A DNA stretch of 64,000 nucleotides, taken from contig NZ_FWZU01000002.1 of assembly GCF_900177375.1 (NCBI RefSeq), positions 731,596-795,595 of the forward strand. The letters run 5' to 3'. Source of the stretch: Desulfovibrio gilichinskyi (GTDB lineage Bacteria; Desulfobacterota; Desulfovibrionia; Desulfovibrionales; Desulfovibrionaceae). A program made the position numbers and the translations under genes. This document shows, one piece after another, positions 1 through 7,628 of this stretch (the first letter of the stretch is position 1; each line of letters begins with the position of its first letter). The notes below the pieces were generated by a model that ran no database searches, was not told the DNA's origin, and saw nothing but the letters and a program-made list of their open reading frames with translations.

Positions 1-491
1 CTGAGCTGTGTATAATCTACTTGGCCTTCTGGTGTTAATCCATAATTCACAGTTTTATGTCTTCGTGAAATGAGCACTGTATGTGATATATGCCCACCAT
101 CACAAGGTTTAAGACACAAAACTTTATCATTAGGTTTAAGGATTGCATTGTAAGCTATTTGATTGGCTTGAGTACCTGAATGGGGTTGAAGTGTTGCTCT
201 ATAGCCTTTTGGGTTACCAAATAAATCTAAAACTAAAGATTCTCCTTCAGTTTCAACTATGTCCATCATGCCAGCCCCAGGCAAAAACCTTGCTCCAGGC
301 ATACCTTCTGCAGGAAGTACAAATGAAGGTTCAGAAAGAGATTTTAAAACAGATGAAAAAGGATAACTAGCACTCGCGATCAAATGAATATAATTATTTA
401 AAATTCCCCATTGAAGATCAATGACTTTAGAAAGCCGACTCATACTATCTTCGGAACTTCCTTTACATCGTTGGGTGTAAGTTTTTACCAT
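1..491 (-). CDS. Serine hydroxymethyltransferase-family PLP enzyme, 5' part only
   Basis: The gene runs off the left edge, so only about 163 N-terminal residues are visible. The reading frame from the ATG at 491 is open throughout. It contains the SHMT hallmark PHSGTQAN around residue 107, followed by a stretch ending CDGGHISH, which is the substrate/PLP-binding part of fold-type I SHMTs. The N-terminal region (LIASASYPFSS, then GMPGARFLPGAG) follows the SHMT plan but differs from housekeeping GlyA at many normally fixed positions (GlyA has LIASEN and a YPG-RYYGG segment). The PLP lysine would lie outside the window. An AGGA sequence stands 8 nt before the start. It follows the recombinase stop by about 30 nt on the same strand, so the two may be co-transcribed. 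Family assignment is firm; a specialised rather than housekeeping role is inference. Confidence 0.8.
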   Translation of the reverse strand, partial: MVKTYTQRCKGSSEDSMSRLSKVIDLQWGILNNYIHLIASASYPFSSVLKSLSEPSFVLPAEGMPGARFLPGAGMMDIVETEGESLVLDLFGNPKGYRATLQPHSGTQANQIAYNAILKPNDKVLCLKPCDGGHISHTVLISRRHKTVNYGLTPEGQVDYTQL

Positions 492-521
492 TCATAATTC
501 CTAGTTATCGATAAGTCCCTC

Positions 522-1445
522 CTAACGAATATCCTTCCTAGGATGCTTCAAAGTCAGTATTCCGCGTTGTGATGACAGGCTGACGTGGGTGTATATTTCT
601 GTGACTGCTAGTGAACTATGTCCTAGTAATGTTTGGATATTTCTTATATCAACGCCGTTTTCAAGGAGCATGGTTGCAATGGTGTGCCTGAACATGTGCG
701 GGGTGACGTTTTCAGTTACACCTGCGATGGCGCAGTATTTCTTGATTATTCTTCGGACTGACTGGTCGGAGAGGGGATTGCTGTCTCTGTTTAGGAAAAA
801 CGTTGCAGAATTATGTAATTTATCTTTATAAAGCTGAACGTACTCTTTTAAAATAGCTAAACATTTTTTTTCACAAAGCGGTATTATTCTTTCTTTTTTA
901 CCTTTACCAAGTATCTTCAGCTGATTGTTCTTTAAGTCTATTTCATATGGTGTAAAATTGCATAGCTCAGAGACTCTTATCCCTGTAGAAAATAGAAGTT
1001 CTATTGCAGCTATATCGCGAACAGCTTCGCGATATAATCTGCATTCAGGAGAAAATTTATTTTTCTCTAAATATGCATATTTTATTATTCTATTTAATGA
1101 TGTTTTAGAGACAATTTTAGGAAGTATTTTTGATCTGTTTAGCTTTAAACGTATTTTTCTGAATGGAGTGGTGCTTATAATATCTTCGTATTCTAAGAAA
1201 GTAAAAAAAGATTTCAGTGTGGCAATCTTTCTTTTTATACTTCTTGGTTTATATTTTGAGTTTAAAAAAGCAATAAATTCTCTTAAAATATCCTTATCAA
1301 TACTATTTACGTTGTTGCTCTGTGTTTCTATCTTACTTTTAAATTGAGATAAATCTTTTCCATATGCATTTAAAGTAAGTTTTGAAAGATCTCTCTCAAT
1401 TTTACAATGCTGCAAAAATATTTCTATAGCGTAATTCAGTTTCAT
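522..1445 (-). CDS. Tyrosine recombinase (XerC/XerD/integrase type)
   Basis: A complete 307-residue tyrosine recombinase of the size of XerC/XerD. The N-terminal SAM-like core-binding domain covers roughly residues 5-90. The catalytic set is intact: Arg157 in TGIRVSEL, Lys near 183 in GKGKKERIIPL, His250-x-x-Arg253 in HMFRHT, His276 in LLGHSS and the nucleophile Tyr285 in EIYTHV. I chose the ATG at 1445 over an upstream TTG because a GGGAG ribosome binding site precedes it and the sequence then starts like Xer proteins (MKLNYAIEIFLQHC). That ribosome binding site is inside the 3' arm of a perfect inverted repeat (1444-1514), so expression may be controlled by RNA folding. Its single-copy, non-paired setting next to an SHMT-like gene suggests an accessory or element-borne recombinase rather than the chromosomal dimer-resolution pair; no attachment site or tRNA is visible. 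Confidence 0.9.
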   Translation of the reverse strand: MKLNYAIEIFLQHCKIERDLSKLTLNAYGKDLSQFKSKIETQSNNVNSIDKDILREFIAFLNSKYKPRSIKRKIATLKSFFTFLEYEDIISTTPFRKIRLKLNRSKILPKIVSKTSLNRIIKYAYLEKNKFSPECRLYREAVRDIAAIELLFSTGIRVSELCNFTPYEIDLKNNQLKILGKGKKERIIPLCEKKCLAILKEYVQLYKDKLHNSATFFLNRDSNPLSDQSVRRIIKKYCAIAGVTENVTPHMFRHTIATMLLENGVDIRNIQTLLGHSSLAVTEIYTHVSLSSQRGILTLKHPRKDIR

Positions 1446-1514
1446 ATATAGTATCTCCCATTGTTTGAAGGTAATAAATGCTTCAAACAATGGGAGTGAT
1501 CAATTACTATATAT
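1444..1514. repeat. Nested perfect inverted repeat at the recombinase start
   Basis: Two nested inverted repeats. The inner arms, 1455-1470 and 1481-1496, are perfectly complementary over 16 bp (CTCCCATTGTTTGAAG against its complement) with a 10-nt loop. The outer arms, 1444-1453 and 1505-1514, are perfectly complementary over 10 bp (ATATATAGTA). In the recombinase mRNA the 3' inner arm carries the GGGAG ribosome binding site, and the start codon overlaps the outer arm. The structure could sequester the translation start, act as an autoregulatory operator, or be a binding/recombination site for the recombinase. The sequence shows the symmetry; the function is inference. Confidence 0.85.
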
Positions 1515-1598
1515 TTTTAAAAAATCATAGAATGCTGGTTAGTTACTGTTTTAAACTAGCTGGGATAAGGGAGAAGAGTATTGCTTTTCTCGTTGTTT

Positions 1599-3155
1599 TT
1601 ATGCGGTGGTAAGCGACATAACAATCGCCTGAGCGCATTTTTCCCCGTCCATCGCAGCGGAAATTATGCCTCCTGCGTATCCTGCTCCTTCACCGCACGG
1701 GAAGAATCCTTTTACACTGATGTGCTCAAAGGTTTCATTATCTCGCGGGATGCGGACAGGTGAGCTGGTACGTGATTCCACAGCCAGTACTTTAGCTTCA
1801 TTTGAATCAAATCCCTTGAATTTGCGTCCAAGCTCCGGCAGAGCCGCGCGAAGTCTTTCGGAAACCATAACAGGCAACAGTTCGTGAACAGGTGCGCTGT
1901 AAATTCCGGGAATATAGGAAGTCTTCGGAAGTTTTGCAGAAATGCGACCTGCCACAAAATCTCCAACCCGCTGGGCCGGAGCTTTTTGCGTCAGTCCGTC
2001 GCCTGCCGCGAACATTGCTTTTTCGACAGATGCCTGAAAAGCCAGTGCGGCAAGAGGATCTTTACCTGCGTTTACATCTTCAAGCCTGATTTCCGCAACT
2101 AGCCCGGCATTGGCAAAGGGAGCGTTTCTTGCGGCAAGGCTCATGCCGTTAAGCACAAGCTCACCGGGTGCTGTAGAGGCCGGAACAATATATCCGCCGG
2201 GGCACATGCAGAAGGAGAAAACTCCGCGTCCTTCAACCTGCGTGGCAATTCTGTAACTGGCTGCGGGTAGATTTTCGTGCCGTGGGGATTGATGGTAGAA
2301 AATTTTGTCTATTATTGATTGCGGATGCTCAATGCGAACACCTAAGGCGAAAGGTTTTGCTTCGACGGTAATTTTGCGCGCCACAAGAGCATGGAAAATG
2401 TCTCTTGCAGAATGTCCTGTAGCCAGCAGAACTGCGTCAGCAGAAATTATTTCCGAACCGTTTAAGCGAACACCTGTCACCCTGTTCCCGTCCAGAATAA
2501 AATCATCTACATGTGCGTCAAAGCGAATTTCACCGCCGCAAGCTGTAATATCTTCACGCATTTTACTGACAATTTTCGGCAGAACGTTGGAACCTAAATG
2601 AGGGTGCGCATCAACGCGAATATCCTGCGGTGCGCCGTTGGCAATAAACAAGTCAAGAATTCTGCCGACGTTGCCGCGCTTGGTGGCACGGGTATAAAGT
2701 TTACCGTCTGAATAAGTTCCTGCTCCGCCTTCACCGAAACAGTAATTCGAGTTTGGATTAATATCCCCTTCGGTGTAGATTTTTTTAAGATCCTTACGTC
2801 TGGCATTAACGTCTTTACCTCGCTCCAATATTATCGGGCGAATTCCATTTTCTAAAAGCGTCAGAGCTGCGAAATATCCGGCAGGTCCGGCTCCCACGAT
2901 GACGACACGTTTATCTCCGAGGCTGACAGGTTTAAAAACAGATTCCTGCGGTTCAACTGATTCAGGGTCGCCAATAGCAACTTGCAGCACGTAAAGCGGA
3001 CTTTTGGAACGTGCATCAACCGATCTGCGGACAACGCGGGTGGAAAGGTTTTTATCATCAGGCATGTCCGCTTTTTGCAGTGCGGCTTTGCGGATTGCAT
3101 TCACAAGGTTTATTTTGTCCGGAGTAATTTTAATTTCAACAAGAACTGGCTTCAT
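1599..3155 (-). CDS. NAD(P)/FAD-dependent dehydrogenase (COG2509 type)
   Basis: A 518-residue flavoprotein. After an N-terminal domain of about 80 residues comes a Rossmann FAD-binding motif GAGPAG at residues 88-93 in the context VVIVGAGPAGYFAALTL, then a Glu in the second strand (IILERG) for the ribose. The central GEGGAGTYSDGKLYTR segment and the late FPCGEGAGYAGGI segment are typical of the uncharacterised FAD-dependent dehydrogenase group COG2509. The C-terminal GEGAGYAGGIISAAMDG motif contacts the flavin in such proteins. The substrate is unknown. It lies 70 nt downstream of the ubiD-like gene on the same strand, so co-transcription is possible. Family call is confident, role is not. 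Confidence 0.85.
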   Translation of the reverse strand: MKPVLVEIKITPDKINLVNAIRKAALQKADMPDDKNLSTRVVRRSVDARSKSPLYVLQVAIGDPESVEPQESVFKPVSLGDKRVVIVGAGPAGYFAALTLLENGIRPIILERGKDVNARRKDLKKIYTEGDINPNSNYCFGEGGAGTYSDGKLYTRATKRGNVGRILDLFIANGAPQDIRVDAHPHLGSNVLPKIVSKMREDITACGGEIRFDAHVDDFILDGNRVTGVRLNGSEIISADAVLLATGHSARDIFHALVARKITVEAKPFALGVRIEHPQSIIDKIFYHQSPRHENLPAASYRIATQVEGRGVFSFCMCPGGYIVPASTAPGELVLNGMSLAARNAPFANAGLVAEIRLEDVNAGKDPLAALAFQASVEKAMFAAGDGLTQKAPAQRVGDFVAGRISAKLPKTSYIPGIYSAPVHELLPVMVSERLRAALPELGRKFKGFDSNEAKVLAVESRTSSPVRIPRDNETFEHISVKGFFPCGEGAGYAGGIISAAMDGEKCAQAIVMSLTTA

Positions 3156-3226
3156 TCTGATCTCACTTTTTTATCTTCGCTAACGGTTGCTTTTTTCAGA
3201 GCTGATTATTCGTAATTGCTGGCGCG

Positions 3227-5071
3227 TTAAATAATTCCGTGTAACGGACCGCCTACAGCCCCAAGCGCATCAACTCGTTTTTCAATTTCAGGATCATCTT
3301 CCAGTGCTGGCGCATGGTATGTTTTGAGTCTGGCATCAATAATTATGGAAGTCGTTGCACCCCAGTGTTTAGCGTGGATGAACGCTCCGACTCCGTACAT
3401 ATCCGTTGCCGGATCAGAGCGGGTGAATGTTACCCATAAGAAATTATCCCAGTTTTTAGCAGTGAAATTTGCATCGTCCGCAACAATGATCATAGGAAAT
3501 CCTTCGATCCCTTTGGCACTCTTTAATGCTTCACCCAGTCTGTCCAGTTGCGAGTCTTGCTGATCGCGTTTCATCCGATGCTTGGTTCCTTGAATGATCA
3601 GGATACCCGGCGCGAATACCTGTACATCGCTAAATCCGTCAGGCAGGTTTATATTGGTCGGAAGCTGCGATGACAGAGAACGTTTTTTTGATCCAGCGGC
3701 GGCAAAGACCATCTTAGAACCTTGATTCAGGCTGATGCCGGAATAGTCCAGTGTATCGATGGTTGTTCTGGTAATAAAGTGAAGATCGCGGGTCAGATCG
3801 GCGCGTTCCAGCATGTGGCGGAAAAAGGCCGGAATGTCATGGCATGATTCGCCAGAACGCATATCTTCTTTAGCCGCAATAAATACGTATTTTGAAAGTG
3901 ATGTCTGAGTGTTGCCAAGTAGTGACATTGCGTTAGTCAGCAGTTCCTGCGGCTGTCTTTCCTTCGCATATGGAACGTAACGCTCGCTGCCTACAGCTAA
4001 AAGCAGAGGATGAACGCCGGCTGCGTCTACAGCATGAACTTCATGTACTCCGGAAAAAACAGACGGCACAAGGTCCGCTGTCAGTTCGTGTATGAATTCA
4101 CCGAACATAGTGTCTTCCTGAGGAGGGCGACCTACTGTGGTAAAAGGCCAGATTGCATCATTTCGGTGATAAACTTTATCGACTTTTAAAACCGGAAAAT
4201 CGTGCGCAAGACTGTAATATCCGAGATGGTCTCCGAAGGGGCCTTCCGGTTTTCCTGTTCCGTCGACAATGGAACCGCTGATGCAGAAATCAGCTTCGGC
4301 AGGCATTGGCAGGTAGCCTTTACGGGCGACCATGGGAATGCGGTGTCCGCCGATTGCTCCTGCAAAGAAAATTTCAGCCAACCCTTCCGGCAAAGGCATG
4401 ACAGCGGCCATGGTCATCGCCGGTGCGCCGCCGACAAATATATTCACTTTGAGCGAGGAGTTTTTTTTGATTGCCTGTGCGTGATGATGACCAATCCCTC
4501 TATGAATCTGGTAGTGCAGTCCGATTTCTTTATCAGGAATAAAGTCGTTGCCGGAGAGCTGGACTCTGTACATGCCTATATTGGAACCGCCGTATCCCGG
4601 CCCGTCAGGACTTTCAGAGTAAACCTGAGGTAAAGTGACATATCCGCCGCCATCCATAGGCCACGATACAAGCTGCGGCAGTTTGGAAACGGTGGTTTCA
4701 TTTTCCATAATCGGTCCGGTGGAAACATTTTTAGGCATGGTATGCCATGCTGTTTTCGGTGCACCAAGGTATTTCCACGGTTTTTTGAGGGCTTCCATGG
4801 GGCTTAGTTTGAGCTTCATCAGCCGTTCAACCATTTTAACGGTATCGCGGAAGATGAAATTCATTCTGTCTTTGGTTCCGTAAATATTCGCAGCCATGGG
4901 GAACCGGCAATCCTTCACATTTGTGAATAGCAGGGCTGGACCTCCGGCCTGAAAGACTCTGCGCTGGATAGCACCTATTTCCAGGTTGGCATCCACAACT
5001 TGATCTATGCGCAATAGTTCACCGCGTTTTTCAAGTGCATCCAGACATTCACGTGTATTTCTATATCCCAT
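3227..5071 (-). CDS. UbiD-family prenylated-FMN decarboxylase
   Basis: A 614-residue member of the UbiD family of reversible (de)carboxylases, which use prenylated FMN made by a UbiX partner. The signature PEGPFGDHLGYYS, carrying the catalytic acid, is present near residue 280, and the N-terminal MGYRNTRECLDALEKRGEL matches the family start. The length is above that of E. coli UbiD (about 490) and resembles the about 600-residue proteins annotated as menaquinone-biosynthesis decarboxylases in sulfate reducers. A role in quinone synthesis (removing an aromatic carboxylate) is therefore the best guess, but aromatic-acid metabolism cannot be excluded. No ubiX or mqn gene is in the window. A terminator-like hairpin sits in its leader (5094-5117). 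Confidence 0.85.
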   Translation of the reverse strand: MGYRNTRECLDALEKRGELLRIDQVVDANLEIGAIQRRVFQAGGPALLFTNVKDCRFPMAANIYGTKDRMNFIFRDTVKMVERLMKLKLSPMEALKKPWKYLGAPKTAWHTMPKNVSTGPIMENETTVSKLPQLVSWPMDGGGYVTLPQVYSESPDGPGYGGSNIGMYRVQLSGNDFIPDKEIGLHYQIHRGIGHHHAQAIKKNSSLKVNIFVGGAPAMTMAAVMPLPEGLAEIFFAGAIGGHRIPMVARKGYLPMPAEADFCISGSIVDGTGKPEGPFGDHLGYYSLAHDFPVLKVDKVYHRNDAIWPFTTVGRPPQEDTMFGEFIHELTADLVPSVFSGVHEVHAVDAAGVHPLLLAVGSERYVPYAKERQPQELLTNAMSLLGNTQTSLSKYVFIAAKEDMRSGESCHDIPAFFRHMLERADLTRDLHFITRTTIDTLDYSGISLNQGSKMVFAAAGSKKRSLSSQLPTNINLPDGFSDVQVFAPGILIIQGTKHRMKRDQQDSQLDRLGEALKSAKGIEGFPMIIVADDANFTAKNWDNFLWVTFTRSDPATDMYGVGAFIHAKHWGATTSIIIDARLKTYHAPALEDDPEIEKRVDALGAVGGPLHGII

Positions 5072-5093
5072 GTGTAGTTCCCTTATTTAATAT

Positions 5094-5117
5094 GAAAAAA
5101 AGCGGGATTATCCCGCT
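5094..5117 (-). terminator. Intrinsic-terminator-like hairpin in the ubiD leader
   Basis: On the minus strand AGCGGGA-TAA-TCCCGCT forms a 7-bp G/C-rich hairpin directly followed by a run of T residues, which is the shape of an intrinsic terminator. It lies about 22 nt upstream of the UbiD start codon in the direction of transcription, and no minus-strand gene precedes it within 400 bp. It may therefore be an attenuator in the ubiD leader rather than the end of another gene. Confidence 0.55.
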
Positions 5118-5504
5118 TAATGCTTTTATCTTACCAAACCTGTTCCAAGGTGGTCGTTATGCATAATTTATTGTTTTGATACTTGAGCTGCGGAAAGAAA
5201 ATAATATCATTATTTTGAATTAACGATTCATATTTTTGGTGAAAGTTTTCGTACTAGCTCTTTGTATTCAAATGAATAGAAGCGGTCAAGAGTCTGCTGG
5301 AATGGATACGTTCCATATGTCTGTTTTGAAAGTAGTTTTATGTTGTAAATAACTGGTACGTTTATTTTTTAAAAGCTTGATTGCCAAATTTTTAAGCATG
5401 AAGTATCTTTGTAAGTAAGAGTGAAAAAATTTGGATTATAATTCCGACATTGTACGTTAACTATCTGACATTAAATGATGTTTTATAATTGTTCTGGAGG
5501 GTTA
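5118..5504. other. Intergenic region between ubiD and the T6SS cluster
   Basis: About 390 bp of AT-rich sequence between divergently oriented genes. It must hold promoters for both directions. A TATAAT sequence at 5437-5442 is a possible -10 element for tssA, but no convincing -35 is correctly spaced. A weak inverted repeat TGGAA-N8-TTCCA is near 5300. I found no open reading frame, RNA gene or convincing sigma-54 -24/-12 pair. Confidence 0.4.
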
Positions 5505-7088
5505 ATGGAATTTAATGATCTGGGCATTAAACCTGTCAGCGATGCGAGTCCTGCCGGAGAAGACGCGCGTTATGATCCAGAGTACGATGAACTTCAACAT
5601 GAGATTGATAAACTCTCCAGCGCAACGGCTGGCGGTTCAATAAATTGGAAGAATGTCGCAACGCTCGGGTCTTCCATACTGCTCACTAAGTCAAAAGATA
5701 TGATGGTTGCTTCTTATCTCGGAGTTGCGCTGATCCATTTGGAAGGCGTGGAAGGTTTTTCAGGTGGCGTGCAGGTCATGCTCGATCTGGTTAATACTTA
5801 CTGGGAGACTATGTTTCCAAGTAAGAAACGTATGCGCGGTCGTTTCAATGCCATTAAATGGTGGGCTGACAGGGCATTAGATTTTTTAAGGGACTATGAC
5901 GGAGGCGATCTTCCGCAAGACGTTGTGGGAAATCTTTCACAGCGCATCAAGGATCTTGATTCAGCGTTATCCGAGAAATCTGAAGATGCTCCGATATTAA
6001 AAAATCTGGCTGACTATGCGGACCGTCTGCCGATTATACCAGAAGAAAAACCGCTGCAAGTTCCTTCTGACGAATCTGATGATGGCGCAGAACTGCCTGT
6101 CCCGCAGGTTGTTGAAACCTCTTCCTCCGTATCTAAAACTGCTGCGCCGTCTTCTGTCAGCAGCCAGACTGCTGCTGGGAATCTTCATTCAGAAGGAGAC
6201 TTCCTTAATGAGCTCAAGACCGGAATGGATTCTCTTTCTTCTGTGGCGGACTACCTGCTTGCAAATGATACTGCTAATAGTTCCGGATACCGTTTTCGCA
6301 GGATTGTTGCGTGGATGCCTGTCATAGCTCTGCCTCCATCGGAAAAAGGAAAAACATTAATTCCTCCGCCGAGCAGCGAAATAAAAAATTCCATTATAAA
6401 TCAGTTACAAAGCGGCGACTTTGCCGGGGCTCTTAATGCTTCAGAATCGATGATCAGTGTATATCTTTTCTGGCTTGATATCAGCCGTCTCGCTGCAGAG
6501 GCACTTGATGGACTCGGCGATTCCTATAGTGATGCCAAAACTGCGATTGAGCTTGAGACTGCTTTTTTTACAAAGAGGCTGCGCGGTATCGAATCCATGA
6601 CCTTTTCGGACGGAACCCCCTTTGCTGACCAGAAAACTAAATCATGGCTGAACAGCCTTAACAAAGTGCAAGAATCCGGTCTTGGCGGGGAAAATGGAAA
6701 AGGATCTGATGCTGATGGTCTTTTTGCGAAGGCCTCTGAATTGGTTAAAAATAAAAAAATATTTGACGCTGTGACCATTATTCAGGATAGTTTAAATAGA
6801 GTGGTTTCTTTTCGTGAGCATTTTTTGTTGCAGCTGGGAATGGTCAGGATTCTAACTGAAGTAGATCAAGGCGGGCTGGCACATGTTCACGTTGAAGAGG
6901 TCCTTGAACATATTGAAAAGTTCAACCTTGAATCTTGGGAACCGGCTCTTGCTTTGAGCGGTTTAAAAACTGCTTACGAAGCACTGCTGGCAGAGGGGGG
7001 AGACGCAGCTGTTAATTTGGCTGCAAGCACATTAATGCGCATCGCTCGTCTAAACCCTGTCGAAGCGTTGAAGATAAATGGATTGTAA
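5505..7088 (+). CDS. tssA: T6SS protein TssA
   Basis: First gene of the type VI secretion cluster. The N-terminal ImpA_N domain (PF06812) is clear: SPAGEDARYDPEYDEL near the start, followed by INWKNVATLGSSILLTKSKDMMVASYL and the tryptophan-rich MRGRFNAIKWWADRA segment. At 527 residues it is a long TssA, with an Ala/Ser-rich linker around residues 190-235 and a helical C-terminal half. TssA proteins organise baseplate and tail assembly or cap the growing sheath. I start it at the ATG at 5505 because GGAGGG lies just ahead; the upstream in-frame ATG at 5475 has no ribosome binding site and adds ten non-conserved residues. It precedes tssB by 46 nt. Confidence 0.9.
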   Translation: MEFNDLGIKPVSDASPAGEDARYDPEYDELQHEIDKLSSATAGGSINWKNVATLGSSILLTKSKDMMVASYLGVALIHLEGVEGFSGGVQVMLDLVNTYWETMFPSKKRMRGRFNAIKWWADRALDFLRDYDGGDLPQDVVGNLSQRIKDLDSALSEKSEDAPILKNLADYADRLPIIPEEKPLQVPSDESDDGAELPVPQVVETSSSVSKTAAPSSVSSQTAAGNLHSEGDFLNELKTGMDSLSSVADYLLANDTANSSGYRFRRIVAWMPVIALPPSEKGKTLIPPPSSEIKNSIINQLQSGDFAGALNASESMISVYLFWLDISRLAAEALDGLGDSYSDAKTAIELETAFFTKRLRGIESMTFSDGTPFADQKTKSWLNSLNKVQESGLGGENGKGSDADGLFAKASELVKNKKIFDAVTIIQDSLNRVVSFREHFLLQLGMVRILTEVDQGGLAHVHVEEVLEHIEKFNLESWEPALALSGLKTAYEALLAEGGDAAVNLAASTLMRIARLNPVEALKINGL

Positions 7089-7134
7089 ACAGGTTTAAAT
7101 TTGATTTTCTAACGATTTACTGGAGGTCTTAAAA

Positions 7135-7617
7135 ATGGCGAAAGAAGGTTCTGTAGCCCCTAAAGAAAGGGTTAACATAGTCTATAAGCCGGAAACAGGT
7201 AATGCAAAAGAAGAAGTTGAACTTCCTCTTAAATTACTGGTTGTCGGCGATTTTACTCAAAAATCTGATGACAGAATGGTCGAGAACCGTGATCCAGTAA
7301 ATATTGATAAGGACAACTTCAATGAAGTCCTCAAAGCACAGGATCTGGAACTCAAAATTTCGGTGGGCAACAAACTTACTGCAGATGCTGATGCGCAAAT
7401 GGCCTTGAATTTGAAGTTTGAAACTCTCAAGGATTTCGATCCGGATCAGATCCTTAAGCAGGTTCCTGAACTGCAAACGCTTATGGAGTTGCGTGACGCC
7501 CTCAAGGCTTTGAAGAGTCCGCTTTCCAATGTGCCTGATTTCAGAAAAAAGGTGCAGAGTTTAGTGCAGGATGAAGGCGCGCGTGAACGTCTGCTTAAAG
7601 AACTTGGTATTGAGTAG
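7135..7617 (+). CDS. tssB: T6SS contractile sheath small subunit TssB (VipA)
   Basis: A 160-residue protein of the normal TssB size. It has the family landmarks: RVNIVYKP near the start, the LKLLVVGDFTQ strand, DPVNIDKDNFNEVL, and LKFETLKDFDPDQI. TssB pairs with TssC to build the contractile sheath around the Hcp tube, and contraction expels the tube. A GGAGG ribosome binding site precedes the ATG. It is followed by tssC after 11 nt, the usual tight tssB-tssC pairing that allows balanced subunit synthesis. Confidence 0.96.
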   Translation: MAKEGSVAPKERVNIVYKPETGNAKEEVELPLKLLVVGDFTQKSDDRMVENRDPVNIDKDNFNEVLKAQDLELKISVGNKLTADADAQMALNLKFETLKDFDPDQILKQVPELQTLMELRDALKALKSPLSNVPDFRKKVQSLVQDEGARERLLKELGIE

Positions 7618-7628
7618 GGGGGACAGAC

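Noticed and set aside
143..370. Plus-strand 75-codon open frame
   Set aside because: It lies antisense to the SHMT-like reading frame, which has clear family motifs, and has no ribosome binding site.
522..1600. tRNA or attachment-site duplication beside the recombinase
   Set aside because: No cloverleaf or direct repeat suitable as att could be read; only the inverted repeat is present.
5118..5504. Sigma-54 promoter for the T6SS cluster
   Set aside because: TGGTAC near 5357 resembles a -24 element but the -12 GC is missing at the right spacing.
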